Source of the DNA: Streptomyces cinnamoneus
Lineage (GTDB): Bacteria; Actinomycetota; Actinomycetes; Streptomycetales; Streptomycetaceae
DNA: 64,000 nt
Reading direction: 5' to 3'
Assembly (NCBI RefSeq): GCF_002939475.1
Contig: NZ_PKFQ01000001.1
Span: forward strand, 4,461,001-4,525,000
Below, piece after piece: positions 57,519 to 64,000 of this stretch (its first letter is position 1; every line of letters starts with the position of its first letter). Under the pieces are notes generated by a model. That model was given only the letters and a program-made list of their open reading frames with translations. It made no database searches and was not told the DNA's origin. Both the position numbers and the translations under genes were made by a program.

Positions 57519-58463
57519 ATGCGAGTGCATCGTAACCGGCACGACCGCGCCTTCGTGGTCGTGCCCAACGCCGCAGCCAGACACGAGCGGTTGTCGCTCA
57601 CCGCCGTGGGCCTTCTGGTCCGGCTGCTGTCCATGCCGGACGGCGCCAAGGCCACAATCGACACCGTCACGGAGCAGGTCTCCGAAGGTCGCCGAGCCGT
57701 GGCCAAGGCATTCAGCGCCCTGGAGGACGCGGGCTATCTGCGCCGGGAGCGCGGCCAGGACCCCGAGACGGGCCTGTGGGGCACGCAGACCCACGTCTCC
57801 GACCTGCCGATGAACCGCATTCCGACGGTCGGTGCACCGAGGCATCGGAACGTCGGCGATCTCCCCAAGGGGGATAAGAACCAGGAAAAGAACCTCCTCC
57901 CCGACCCCTCCACCGAGGCCCAGGCCGAGAAGGCTCCCAAGGCCGACGCGGAGGAGGATGAAGCCTCCGGCGAGAAGAACGCCCAGACCGCCCCGGCTGA
58001 CGCCGAGACCGGCCGGGCAGCTACAACCCTCGCCCACCTCGGCGCCATCGACAGCCGCCTCAAGCTCAGCACGAACGAGGTACTCCGCCTCGCGCCCCTT
58101 GCCGCCGAGTGGCTCGCCGAGGGCCACAGCACCATGAAGATCACCGCCGTCCTCAGCGCGCGCCTCCCCGAACGAGTCGACTCCGCTGCGGCCCTGGTCG
58201 CCTACCGCCTGCGCAACCAGATGCCGGCCAAGCCCACGCCCAAGGCACCCCCGGCGCCGGACACACGCGACCGCTGCGACGTCTGCCGAGCCCCCTTCCC
58301 CCAGGGCCGCCAAGGCGACCTCTGCGGAGCCTGCCGAGAAGAACTCGACCGAGCCGCCGCCTTCCTCGCCGCCGACCCGGAGTTGCCAACCACCGAGCCC
58401 GCCCAGACGGACACCCCTGCCAGCCGAGGCCGTGCTCTGTGCCGCGCCGTCCTGGCTGCCTGA
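57519..58463 (+). CDS. winged-helix/HTH early protein with zinc knuckle, prophage B
   Basis: 314 residues. The N-terminus is identical to that of 5106-6071 for the first 22 residues; the same winged-helix region, linker, second helical region and C-terminal CDVCRAPF....LCGAC follow. The linker differs most. First gene of the rightward module. Confidence 0.75.
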   Translation: MRVHRNRHDRAFVVVPNAAARHERLSLTAVGLLVRLLSMPDGAKATIDTVTEQVSEGRRAVAKAFSALEDAGYLRRERGQDPETGLWGTQTHVSDLPMNRIPTVGAPRHRNVGDLPKGDKNQEKNLLPDPSTEAQAEKAPKADAEEDEASGEKNAQTAPADAETGRAATTLAHLGAIDSRLKLSTNEVLRLAPLAAEWLAEGHSTMKITAVLSARLPERVDSAAALVAYRLRNQMPAKPTPKAPPAPDTRDRCDVCRAPFPQGRQGDLCGACREELDRAAAFLAADPELPTTEPAQTDTPASRGRALCRAVLAA

Positions 58464-58492
58464 CCGCCGCCGTGCTACCGAAGGGAACCCAC

Positions 58493-59308
58493 ATGCTCAT
58501 GCCCTGGTACGCCCGCGTGGTCTTCACCGCTGGCCGCCCGTTCGTCCTCATCGCCGCCCTGGTCATGTCCGTGCCGGGCGAGGTCCGGATGGCAGAACTG
58601 GCAGGCTGGCACGGATGGTTCACCTGGCTCATGCCGGTGTGCGTCTCCGCCTACGCCGCCTGCGCTGCGGTCATTTCCGAGGTGCGCCGCCGTGCCGATT
58701 TGCCCGGCCGCGTCACTGCCACCATTGGCGCCGGCATGGCGCTCGGCCTGGCACTGGCAGCACAGGTTGTGGCACACCTGATCGACCGTGGATACATGGT
58801 GAGCTCTGCCGTGCTCGTTGCCGTCGTGTCAGCCGTGCCTCCGCTCGTCGTGGCGCACATGCTCCACATGGCAGCCACCCCGGGCGCCGAGATCACGGCC
58901 GCCCAGAAGATGCGTGATCTGGAAGCGACGGCCGAGTACCTGGCCGGTGAACTGACAGACGCCCTCGACCTGGCAGGTCGCTGCCTCGTGTCCAAGAGTC
59001 ACGGCATCGTGAACGAGTACGAGGAGCTGGCCGAGGCCGCCGGGGAGCTGGCAGACGGATGCGACGGGCTGACAGAAGAGATTGACGACGAGTTGGCGGA
59101 AGCCGAGCAGGCAGAAGGCAAGCCGCGCCTCGGCGGCGTTCGTCAGGGTGGTCGCGGCCGGAAGGCAGTGCCGCTGACTGTCGTGAAGGAAACCGTCGCG
59201 GCGATGAAGGCCGAGGGCGCCAAGGTGTCCGGGCCGACGCTGGCAGAGCGTCTGGGCTGCTCGGTCCGGTCTGGGTATCGGTACCTCGGCGAAGTCCGGC
59301 CCGCGTAG
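58493..59308 (+). CDS. DUF2637-like multi-TM protein, prophage B
   Basis: 271 residues from ATG 58493 (GAAGGG upstream). Same four TM segments and HTH-like tail as 6100-6909; the linker region differs most. It follows the HTH gene by 29 bp and is followed by a strong hairpin. Confidence 0.75.
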   Translation: MLMPWYARVVFTAGRPFVLIAALVMSVPGEVRMAELAGWHGWFTWLMPVCVSAYAACAAVISEVRRRADLPGRVTATIGAGMALGLALAAQVVAHLIDRGYMVSSAVLVAVVSAVPPLVVAHMLHMAATPGAEITAAQKMRDLEATAEYLAGELTDALDLAGRCLVSKSHGIVNEYEELAEAAGELADGCDGLTEEIDDELAEAEQAEGKPRLGGVRQGGRGRKAVPLTVVKETVAAMKAEGAKVSGPTLAERLGCSVRSGYRYLGEVRPA

Positions 59309-59317
59309 GCAGGACCC

Positions 59318-59362
59318 GACTCTCGCGCCGACTCTCTCTCTGGGCAGGGCGGCGCGAGAGTC
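59318..59362 (+). terminator. 13-bp perfect hairpin after DUF2637-like gene
   Basis: GACTCTCGCGCCG (59318-59330) pairs fully with CGGCGCGAGAGTC (59350-59362). No T-tract. Equivalent in place to 6914-6949 but unrelated in sequence. Confidence 0.72.
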
Positions 59363-59441
59363 CTCGTCGGCTAGCCGGATGGCGCTGAGCTATCGCCATC
59401 GCCGGAATGGATCATTCCGCATGCGTGGCAGAATCGCAGTC

Positions 59442-59822
59442 ATGAATGCGAACGACTGGAAGCTGAGTGTGACGGGGGACAACTGCCCGGAGTGGTGTTC
59501 CGCGGACCACGCCGATGAGGACCCGGAGCACGACTCGGTCTTCCACGAGTCTGCCCCTGTCGCCGTCGAGTTGCCCCCGCTGATCAACGGAGAACGCCTC
59601 CGCCTCGCGTTCGTCACCACCTCCAGCGAGGCATACCGGCTTCCGGGCGAAGGCCGCAGCCCCGCTCGGGTAGACCTCGGTACGGAGTCCGACCGGGAAG
59701 GCGCGGTACACGACTACGTCCCGGTCTCCTCCGCCGAGACGCTCGACAAGCTGATCACTGACCTCCGGCACGCCGTCAGCACGCTGGAGCAATGGCGGGA
59801 CCGCCTGCCCGCCGCCGCCTGA
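59442..59822 (+). CDS. DUF6907-like small protein
   Basis: 126 residues from ATG 59442. CPEWCSADHADEDPEHDSVFH and a beta-rich middle (RLRLAFVTTSSEAYRL) fit DUF6907 proteins of Streptomyces; their role is unknown. It takes the place of the unrelated gene 6984-7424 of prophage A. Confidence 0.68.
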   Translation: MNANDWKLSVTGDNCPEWCSADHADEDPEHDSVFHESAPVAVELPPLINGERLRLAFVTTSSEAYRLPGEGRSPARVDLGTESDREGAVHDYVPVSSAETLDKLITDLRHAVSTLEQWRDRLPAAA

Positions 59823-59929
59823 CGACGCATCGATTGCCGACTCGCGACGGCCCTCCTGGCGCGCATTCCTGTGCAGTTTCAGGGCCGCCGCGAACTGGCT
59901 CTTCGTGCCGTTGACCTGCGCTGACGCCA

Positions 59930-60148
59930 GGCGCGGTAGAGCGTGCGGGACCTTGGAACCGTGGCGCAATTCGAGCTGCTATGACAGGGCGGTCCGCGCG
60001 CGTGTGTACCGGGGGTCATCCCCCACCCCTGCGCCGGGGGGTCGCGCACGTACGCGTATGCCTGCACCACGCACACCCCCCGCACCCCCCAAGGCAGTAC
60101 CCCAGAACGCCCACCAAACAGCCTCTGACCTGCGCTTTCGAGTCAGGG
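59930..60148. other. conserved non-coding block, prophage B copy
   Basis: Contains CCTTGGAACCGTGGC, GGCGGTCCGCG, the GGGGGT-cat-CCCCC stem and CCTCTGACCTGCGCTT, all in the same order as in 7425-7748. No gene seen. Confidence 0.5.
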
Positions 60149-60149
60149 T

Positions 60150-60179
60150 TTGCAAGAGTTGAACCGGATGGGCTAGCTT
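60150..60179 (+). promoter_or_regulatory. promoter P1 of prophage B (TTGCAA-18-TAGCTT)
   Basis: TTGCAA (60150-60155) and TAGCTT (60174-60179). The -35 is in TTTGCAAGAGTTGAACC (60149-60165). Confidence 0.55.
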
Positions 60180-60260
60180 TCTGCCTGTCGCCGCAACGGG
60201 ACGCCAGCCGCAAGGCAGGCAGACCAGAGCGGGGGCGGTCGCTCGAAGCGATTGCAAGAG

Positions 60261-60289
60261 TTGAACCAACGGCTTGGACTCGCTAGAGT
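60261..60289 (+). promoter_or_regulatory. promoter P2 of prophage B (TTGAAC-17-TAGAGT)
   Basis: TTGAAC (60261-60266) and TAGAGT (60284-60289); element TTGCAAGAGTTGAACC at 60252-60267. Confidence 0.68.
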
Positions 60290-60384
60290 CGGAGCCAACG
60301 CCACACCAACCACTGAGAACGGGCCGCATGAGCGGCGCCGCCGGATGGCGGGGGAGGCGGAAGGTTCAGCCGCGATTGATAGAG

Positions 60385-60414
60385 TTGAACCGAACGGCGA
60401 AGATCCGCTAGGGT
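60385..60414 (+). promoter_or_regulatory. promoter P3 of prophage B (TTGAAC-18-TAGGGT)
   Basis: TTGAAC (60385-60390) and TAGGGT (60409-60414); element TTGATAGAGTTGAACC at 60376-60391. Confidence 0.66.
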
Positions 60415-61029
60415 CGGAGCCACAGCCGCCCGGTCCACCGGGCAGGCACTCGAACTCCCTGCCTGTTGGCCTACATGCCGCAGCGCGGGCAGCACGACCG
60501 CCGTCCCGATACCGCCGTGAGGCAGGCGTCGGGGGTGAAGGAAGGGCGACCACGGCCCGAAAGAGAGCGCGAACGTAGGTAGGGCATCCTGCCGCTTGAT
60601 GGGAGCGCGATCGGACGGCACCGAGAACCCCTTCGGGTACAGCCACCCAGGTGTAAGGAACGCTGCCCGTACCGGTCTATCCAGCCGGTAGCAGTCGGGC
60701 GCCGCATTCAACTGGCTCAACTCGCTGTGCCGTCCCATGGGATGCCCTGTGGTGCGGTGGACAGGAGGTCAGGTGGATCGGTCGGCAGGAATGTGACTGG
60801 CGTGTGTCAGGGCTCACCGTCCATCGGACGGCCGGAAACGGATCGGGAACCTCGAAAACGAGGTGAACGGAACGCGGTACGGCGCGAGGGTGGACGGTGA
60901 GACGAGGTACGAGCGAGCCTCACCCATCAATCGCTCACGTTGAACATTCGGCCCGCGAGGGCCGAGCCTCCCGGACGCCACAGGGCGTAGGTGCAAAGCC
61001 GCCGGGAGGCGCCATGATCGCGAAGCGTA

Positions 61030-61043
61030 TGTAATAGTTGAAC
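61030..61043 (+). promoter_or_regulatory. class-I conserved element
   Basis: TGTAATAGTTGAAC, just after the structured RNA and about 90 bp before the next gene; same place as 8634-8651 of prophage A. Confidence 0.5.
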
Positions 61044-61130
61044 TGCGCTCCTGGTCGTGTTCTACCGGCTCGCCATCTGGCGGGGCGGCCTGCAAGGCGG
61101 GCGGTGCCCGCCGCAACCCGAAGGAGAAAC

Positions 61131-61409
61131 ATGAACATCGCTACGCAGGGTGTGTCCCTGGCGAAGGCGTCGGACCTGACGGCCGGCCTGTCCGTGGATG
61201 CCCAGCTCCAGAACCTCCAGGAGCGCGTCTGGATGCTGGCGCGAGAGCTCGACGCGGTGAACGCGGAGCTTGCTGTCCGTAGGGACATCGAATTGGAGCT
61301 GGTCCGCTTTTCGTTCGAAACGGCGGTCGAGAACGAGGTGTTGCGCGACACGGTGGAGGTGCTGTCGGTGAGCCTCGGCCTGGAGCTCGGGCTGACGCTG
61401 CACGCCTGA
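61131..61409 (+). CDS. small conserved phage protein (coiled-coil), prophage B
   Basis: 92 residues from ATG 61131 after GAAGGAGAAAC. Helical (QLQNLQERVWMLARELDAVN). Counterpart of 8730-8981. Function unknown. Confidence 0.68.
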   Translation: MNIATQGVSLAKASDLTAGLSVDAQLQNLQERVWMLARELDAVNAELAVRRDIELELVRFSFETAVENEVLRDTVEVLSVSLGLELGLTLHA

Positions 61410-61420
61410 CGTCCGTCCGT

Positions 61421-61438
61421 TTGTAATAGTGTATCTAG
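61421..61438 (+). promoter_or_regulatory. class-II conserved element
   Basis: TTGTAATAGTGTATCTAG, ending only a few bases before the AAGGA ribosome site of the next gene. Here no hammerhead intervenes, unlike the prophage A layout. Confidence 0.5.
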
Positions 61439-61452
61439 CCGTAAGGATGCTC

Positions 61453-62259
61453 ATGCAACACGGACTCGACGCACCATCCGACGAGACGCTGGCGACCTAC
61501 GCCGCCCGGCTCGAAGACGACTGCTACGCCTGGCCCTCGTGGTACACCGGCCGGTTCTCCGTAGACGACCTGCCCACCCACGTGGAGATGTTCACGTGGA
61601 ACGACGACAGAGCGGGCTGGATCGGGGACAAGAGCAACTTCGAGGTTGCTCGTGACGCCATCCGCACCGCCGCCGACGAAGGCCGCGAAGACACGAGCGT
61701 TTCCGACGAGCACGTCTACGAGTGCGGGGGAGGGTCGAGCGCCTGGGACACGGCCCAGCTCTTCGTCCAGGTCTACGAGCAGATCTGTCCCCTCGACTGC
61801 CTCGGCACTCACACCGAGGACTGCAAGCCGGATTGCGACCCGTACGAGGACGAGTGCTACGGCGCCGAGTGTGAAGGCGACTGCCACGGGCGCCGCACGT
61901 ACACCGCAGCGTTCCATGAGGCCGTTGCCCTGGCGGAGTTCGTCAAGAACGATCACCCGTTCCTCGACGAGGACGACTACTACGACCAGCGTCGCGAGGT
62001 GTTCGAGAAGAACCTCGATGAGGCCCTCGAAGACGTCGCGCTGCACTACCCGTACGACACCGACGCCGACCACCAGAGCATCGTCGAGCACGCCTCCGAG
62101 CGGCTCTGGGACCTGTCCGACAACGAGCCGGACGGCTACGCGGACTGGGACGACGTCCGCGACGCGTACGACTACGGCCGCGGTGAGCACTTCCTGAATC
62201 TCGGGCGCGAGTTCATGCGCAACGAGATTCCCGGTCAGCTCGCCCTCATGCCGGCCTGA
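61453..62259 (+). CDS. hypothetical Cys-rich acidic phage protein, prophage B
   Basis: 268 residues from ATG 61453 (AAGGA five bases upstream; ATG 61447 is possible). Cys cluster CPLDCLGTHTEDCKPDCDPY and CYGAECEGDC as in 9065-9871. Function unknown. Confidence 0.68.
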   Translation: MQHGLDAPSDETLATYAARLEDDCYAWPSWYTGRFSVDDLPTHVEMFTWNDDRAGWIGDKSNFEVARDAIRTAADEGREDTSVSDEHVYECGGGSSAWDTAQLFVQVYEQICPLDCLGTHTEDCKPDCDPYEDECYGAECEGDCHGRRTYTAAFHEAVALAEFVKNDHPFLDEDDYYDQRREVFEKNLDEALEDVALHYPYDTDADHQSIVEHASERLWDLSDNEPDGYADWDDVRDAYDYGRGEHFLNLGREFMRNEIPGQLALMPA

Positions 62260-62276
62260 CCCTTCCCCCCTGAACC

Positions 62277-62315
62277 GCCACCCCTCCCTGCCTTCCCCTC
62301 TCGGGGAGGGGTGGC
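62277..62315 (+). terminator. 12-bp hairpin between early genes
   Basis: GCCACCCCTCCC (62277-62288) pairs with GGGAGGGGTGGC (62304-62315). It occupies the place where prophage A has hammerhead HH2. Confidence 0.65.
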
Positions 62316-62338
62316 TCGTCATGCGAATGCGAGGACAC

Positions 62339-62656
62339 ATGCGTACCGCCACCCGTCCCTACGAGGTGCGTGTCTGGAACGAGATCGCCGACTTGCTTGG
62401 CCTGTGGGAAGTCCAGCAGGACCAAGACGGCCAGTTCGTCGTCACCCACGACCACCGCGAGGAGACCCGCTTCGAGACCGAGGGCGACGCCTTGTCGTTC
62501 GCCCGGCTCGGCGCCGAGGCCCTCGTCGAAACTTCCCGCCGCGACTGCCCGTGCGAGGACGACCCCGAATGCGGCGTCTGGGAGCCCCACGGCATTTCGG
62601 CCCAAGAGGTCGAGGGAGAGCTCTCCCTGATCACCCCGCCCCTGCTCTGCCTGTAG
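62339..62656 (+). CDS. hypothetical small protein
   Basis: 105 residues from ATG 62339 (GAGGACAC upstream). YEVRVWNEIADLLGLWEV at the start, and CPCEDDPECGVWEPHG near the end as a possible Cys site. No counterpart in prophage A. Confidence 0.6.
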   Translation: MRTATRPYEVRVWNEIADLLGLWEVQQDQDGQFVVTHDHREETRFETEGDALSFARLGAEALVETSRRDCPCEDDPECGVWEPHGISAQEVEGELSLITPPLLCL

Positions 62657-62682
62657 ACACCCACCACCAGGAGCAACACATC

Positions 62683-63117
62683 ATGCGTGCCTTCAAGCGT
62701 CTCGACACGGTCTTCGCGACCACCAAGTCTCTGCTCAGCCACATGCCGGCCGTCTGGTCACGGCTGAGCTGCGCCCTGAATCCGTGGGGTGCCCTTCGGG
62801 CGGAGCGGGAGGCAACGGTTCTCTATCTGACGTATGCCGCCGACACGGTCGACATCATCGAGACGCGACTCGATCAGTACCGAGATGCGGCCTGCGAGTT
62901 CGCCTCCCTGTTCAACGACGGCATGTTGGCGAGTCATGTCGCGGAGCGCTTCACCTGCTCAGAGGCAGAGGGGATCGCCAAGTTCTTCCGCGCTGTAGAG
63001 CACCCCGACGTCGCCGATCTCTGGCTGGAGTGCCACGCCGAGGGCGACGACGACGAAGACGACCTGCACTACCAGGGTGAGCGGTCCGAGCCTGTCGAGC
63101 TCGTTCTCGCATCCTGA
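62683..63117 (+). CDS. small conserved phage protein, prophage B
   Basis: 144 residues from ATG 62683. NPWGALRAEREA and LFNDGMLASHVAERFTCSEA with LWLECHAEGDDD place it with 9973-10362. Function unknown. Confidence 0.68.
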   Translation: MRAFKRLDTVFATTKSLLSHMPAVWSRLSCALNPWGALRAEREATVLYLTYAADTVDIIETRLDQYRDAACEFASLFNDGMLASHVAERFTCSEAEGIAKFFRAVEHPDVADLWLECHAEGDDDEDDLHYQGERSEPVELVLAS

Positions 63118-63135
63118 GCCGGAAGAGAGCCTCAC

Positions 63136-63456
63136 ATGTCCGAGTGTGACTTCTGCTGCCTGCCCGGCGCCCGCTGGCTGTACATCCCCCAGGACCGCGC
63201 CACCGTCGCCCTGATGTCCGACAACGGCGTGGTAACCCCGCTCCCGAACGACGGCCGATGGCGTGCGTGCGACCTGTGCTCCGACCTCGTCGACACCGAC
63301 GACATGGAACGCCTGGTCTCCCGCTCCCTGATCACTCTGCGCATCCTCGGCGCACCCGTCCCAGATGGCGGCTTGGAGCTTGAGCACATGGCCATGGTCG
63401 TCATGGCCAACTTCGCCACCGTGCTCGCCGGTCGACCCACCAAATCCCCTTTCTAA
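63136..63456 (+). CDS. small zinc-ribbon-like protein
   Basis: 106 residues from ATG 63136 (GGAAGAGAG upstream). CDFCCLPG and CDLCSDL suggest a C4 site. Unknown function; no counterpart in prophage A in view. Confidence 0.6.
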   Translation: MSECDFCCLPGARWLYIPQDRATVALMSDNGVVTPLPNDGRWRACDLCSDLVDTDDMERLVSRSLITLRILGAPVPDGGLELEHMAMVVMANFATVLAGRPTKSPF

Positions 63457-63492
63457 TCCGCGAGTTCACCCGCAACAACGTTGGAGCGTCAC

Positions 63493-63840
63493 ATGAAGTA
63501 CCCCCGCACGCCAGAGGCAGAGAAGGCTGCCCGCGAGGTCGTCAACCGTTACGTCCGTCAGGGCGACATGCGCCGGGCCGACGCCAACCGGATCATGCGC
63601 GACGGCCTGCCGATCATCCTGAACGGCTTCGCCGAGGCCCGCATCAAGGGCAAGCCCGAGGCCGCCATCACCGCCGACCTTGAAGCCGCTCTCGCCGAGG
63701 CCAAGCAGCGTCAGGCCACAGCCAGGACCGCCACCCGACGCCACATGGCGCTGCTGGACCTGTCCACCGCAGAGTTCGCCATCGCGGCATGGGAGGGCGT
63801 ACGCCGCGACCTCGCCAACCACCTCGCCGCCCACTCCTGA
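63493..63840 (+). CDS. hypothetical small protein
   Basis: 115 residues from ATG 63493 with GGAG six bases upstream. Helical; VVNRYVRQGDMRRADANRIM near the start. No family recognised. Confidence 0.6.
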   Translation: MKYPRTPEAEKAAREVVNRYVRQGDMRRADANRIMRDGLPIILNGFAEARIKGKPEAAITADLEAALAEAKQRQATARTATRRHMALLDLSTAEFAIAAWEGVRRDLANHLAAHS

Positions 63841-63850
63841 CCGACGCAAA

Positions 63851-63906
63851 GGCGAAACCTCCGAAAGGAGGTCGGCGGGAGGCGGTCCCTCCCCCCTGAC
63901 GATGCC
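63851..63906 (+). ncRNA. type-II hammerhead ribozyme HH7 (prophage B)
   Basis: GGC-GAAAC (63851-63858), stem III ACCTCC/GGAGGT with GAAA loop, predicted cleavage after C63873, a weaker stem I with mismatches, CTGACGA (63896-63902), an extra T and GCC (63904-63906). Ten bases after the upstream stop, 29 before the next start. Confidence 0.75.
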
Positions 63907-63935
63907 AGCCCGCATCGCTCGCAAGGAGTAACACC

Positions 63936-64000
63936 ATGACGCGAATCGGCCCAGTGGCCCTCGACGCCCTGATGGTCGTCGCCCTCACCAGCGCCTTCTG
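63936..64000 (+). CDS. partial gene at right edge
   Basis: Begins ATG 63936 after AAGGAG and runs out of the window: MTRIGPVALDALMVVALTSA. The hydrophobic start suggests a signal peptide or TM segment. Nothing more can be said. Confidence 0.5.
   Translation, partial: MTRIGPVALDALMVVALTSAF

Larger units (their letters stand above)
60180..61010 (+). ncRNA. large structured non-coding RNA region, prophage B copy
   Basis: Homologue of 7782-8632. It keeps ACGGGACGCCAGCCGCAAG, GAGAACGGGCCGC, the block at 60583-60646 and TCAGGGCTCACCGT (60808-60820 region). Paired arms differ in sequence but keep pairing: CTCACCGTCCA (60813-60823) with TGGACGGTGAG (60891-60901); TCGGCCC/GGGCCGA (60948-60965); CCTCCCGG (60967-60974) with CCGGGAGG (61002-61009). 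The loop segment GGGCGTAGGTGC and AAGCCG is constant. No reading frame is shared with the A copy. Confidence 0.65.

Noticed and set aside
62277..62315. Possible eighth hammerhead
   Set aside because: It is only a hairpin; neither GAAAC nor CTGANGA is present.

Overview
The window is high-GC actinobacterial DNA, most likely from a Streptomyces. The evidence is strong G/C at third codon positions, frequent GTG and TTG starts, stop/start-overlapping genes, and typical Streptomyces families (XRE-DUF5753, DUF6879, DUF2637-like, DUF6907-like, DUF6087-like). Nearly all of it is prophage. Two related siphovirus-type temperate phages lie head to tail. Prophage A occupies 1 to about 20,000; only its terminase end, early region and integrase are in the window. 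Prophage B runs from about 20,000 or 26,700 past the right edge; its integrase is not in view.

Prophage A: a leftward head module (MuF/VG15-like protein cut by the window edge, portal, large terminase, small terminase, HNH), then a divergent control region (4740-5105). A rightward early module follows (5106-18643): HTH protein, DUF2637-like membrane protein, a large non-coding region, then a chain of small genes including a DUF2786 protein, ArdA antirestriction, a C5 cytosine methyltransferase, a dNMP kinase, several small Cys-rich proteins and an excisionase. A tyrosine integrase (18688-19968) ends the module, next to a cluster of GTGCTGAC repeats that probably marks the att region.

20273-26497 is a leftward accessory cassette: DUF6087-like protein, a free-standing MurF C-terminal domain, a C39-type cysteine peptidase, a D-Ala-D-Ala-ligase-like ATP-grasp enzyme, a DapF-like epimerase, two tiny proteins, a degenerate Nudix protein and a hypothetical protein. 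It is preceded by an XRE/DUF6879/small-protein trio, and repeated ACTTGCC operators sit in front of both blocks.

Prophage B: leftward replication genes (33988 down to 26698: RecB-type nuclease, RecA/DnaB-like ATPase, resolvase, split primase, phosphoesterase, two sigma-like ORFs). Then come a rightward quinone oxidoreductase plus IclR regulator, a divergent regulatory pair, a full leftward lysis-tail-head-terminase module (37217-57184), and a rightward early module (57519 onward) parallel to that of A.

The most notable signals are: (1) seven intergenic elements that fold as type-II hammerhead ribozymes placed between early genes; (2) a roughly 0.8-kb non-coding region kept in both prophages, with covarying stems but no conserved reading frame; (3) a directional TTGTAAGAGTGTAACTAG-like element upstream of most transcription units, perhaps linked to the sigma-like genes; (4) independent 7-bp insertions, each CTAA plus a 3-bp duplication, that frameshift the large terminase gene of both prophages; (5) the DapF/ATP-grasp/C39/MurF-C cassette and its operators. 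No tRNA, rRNA or CRISPR array was seen.
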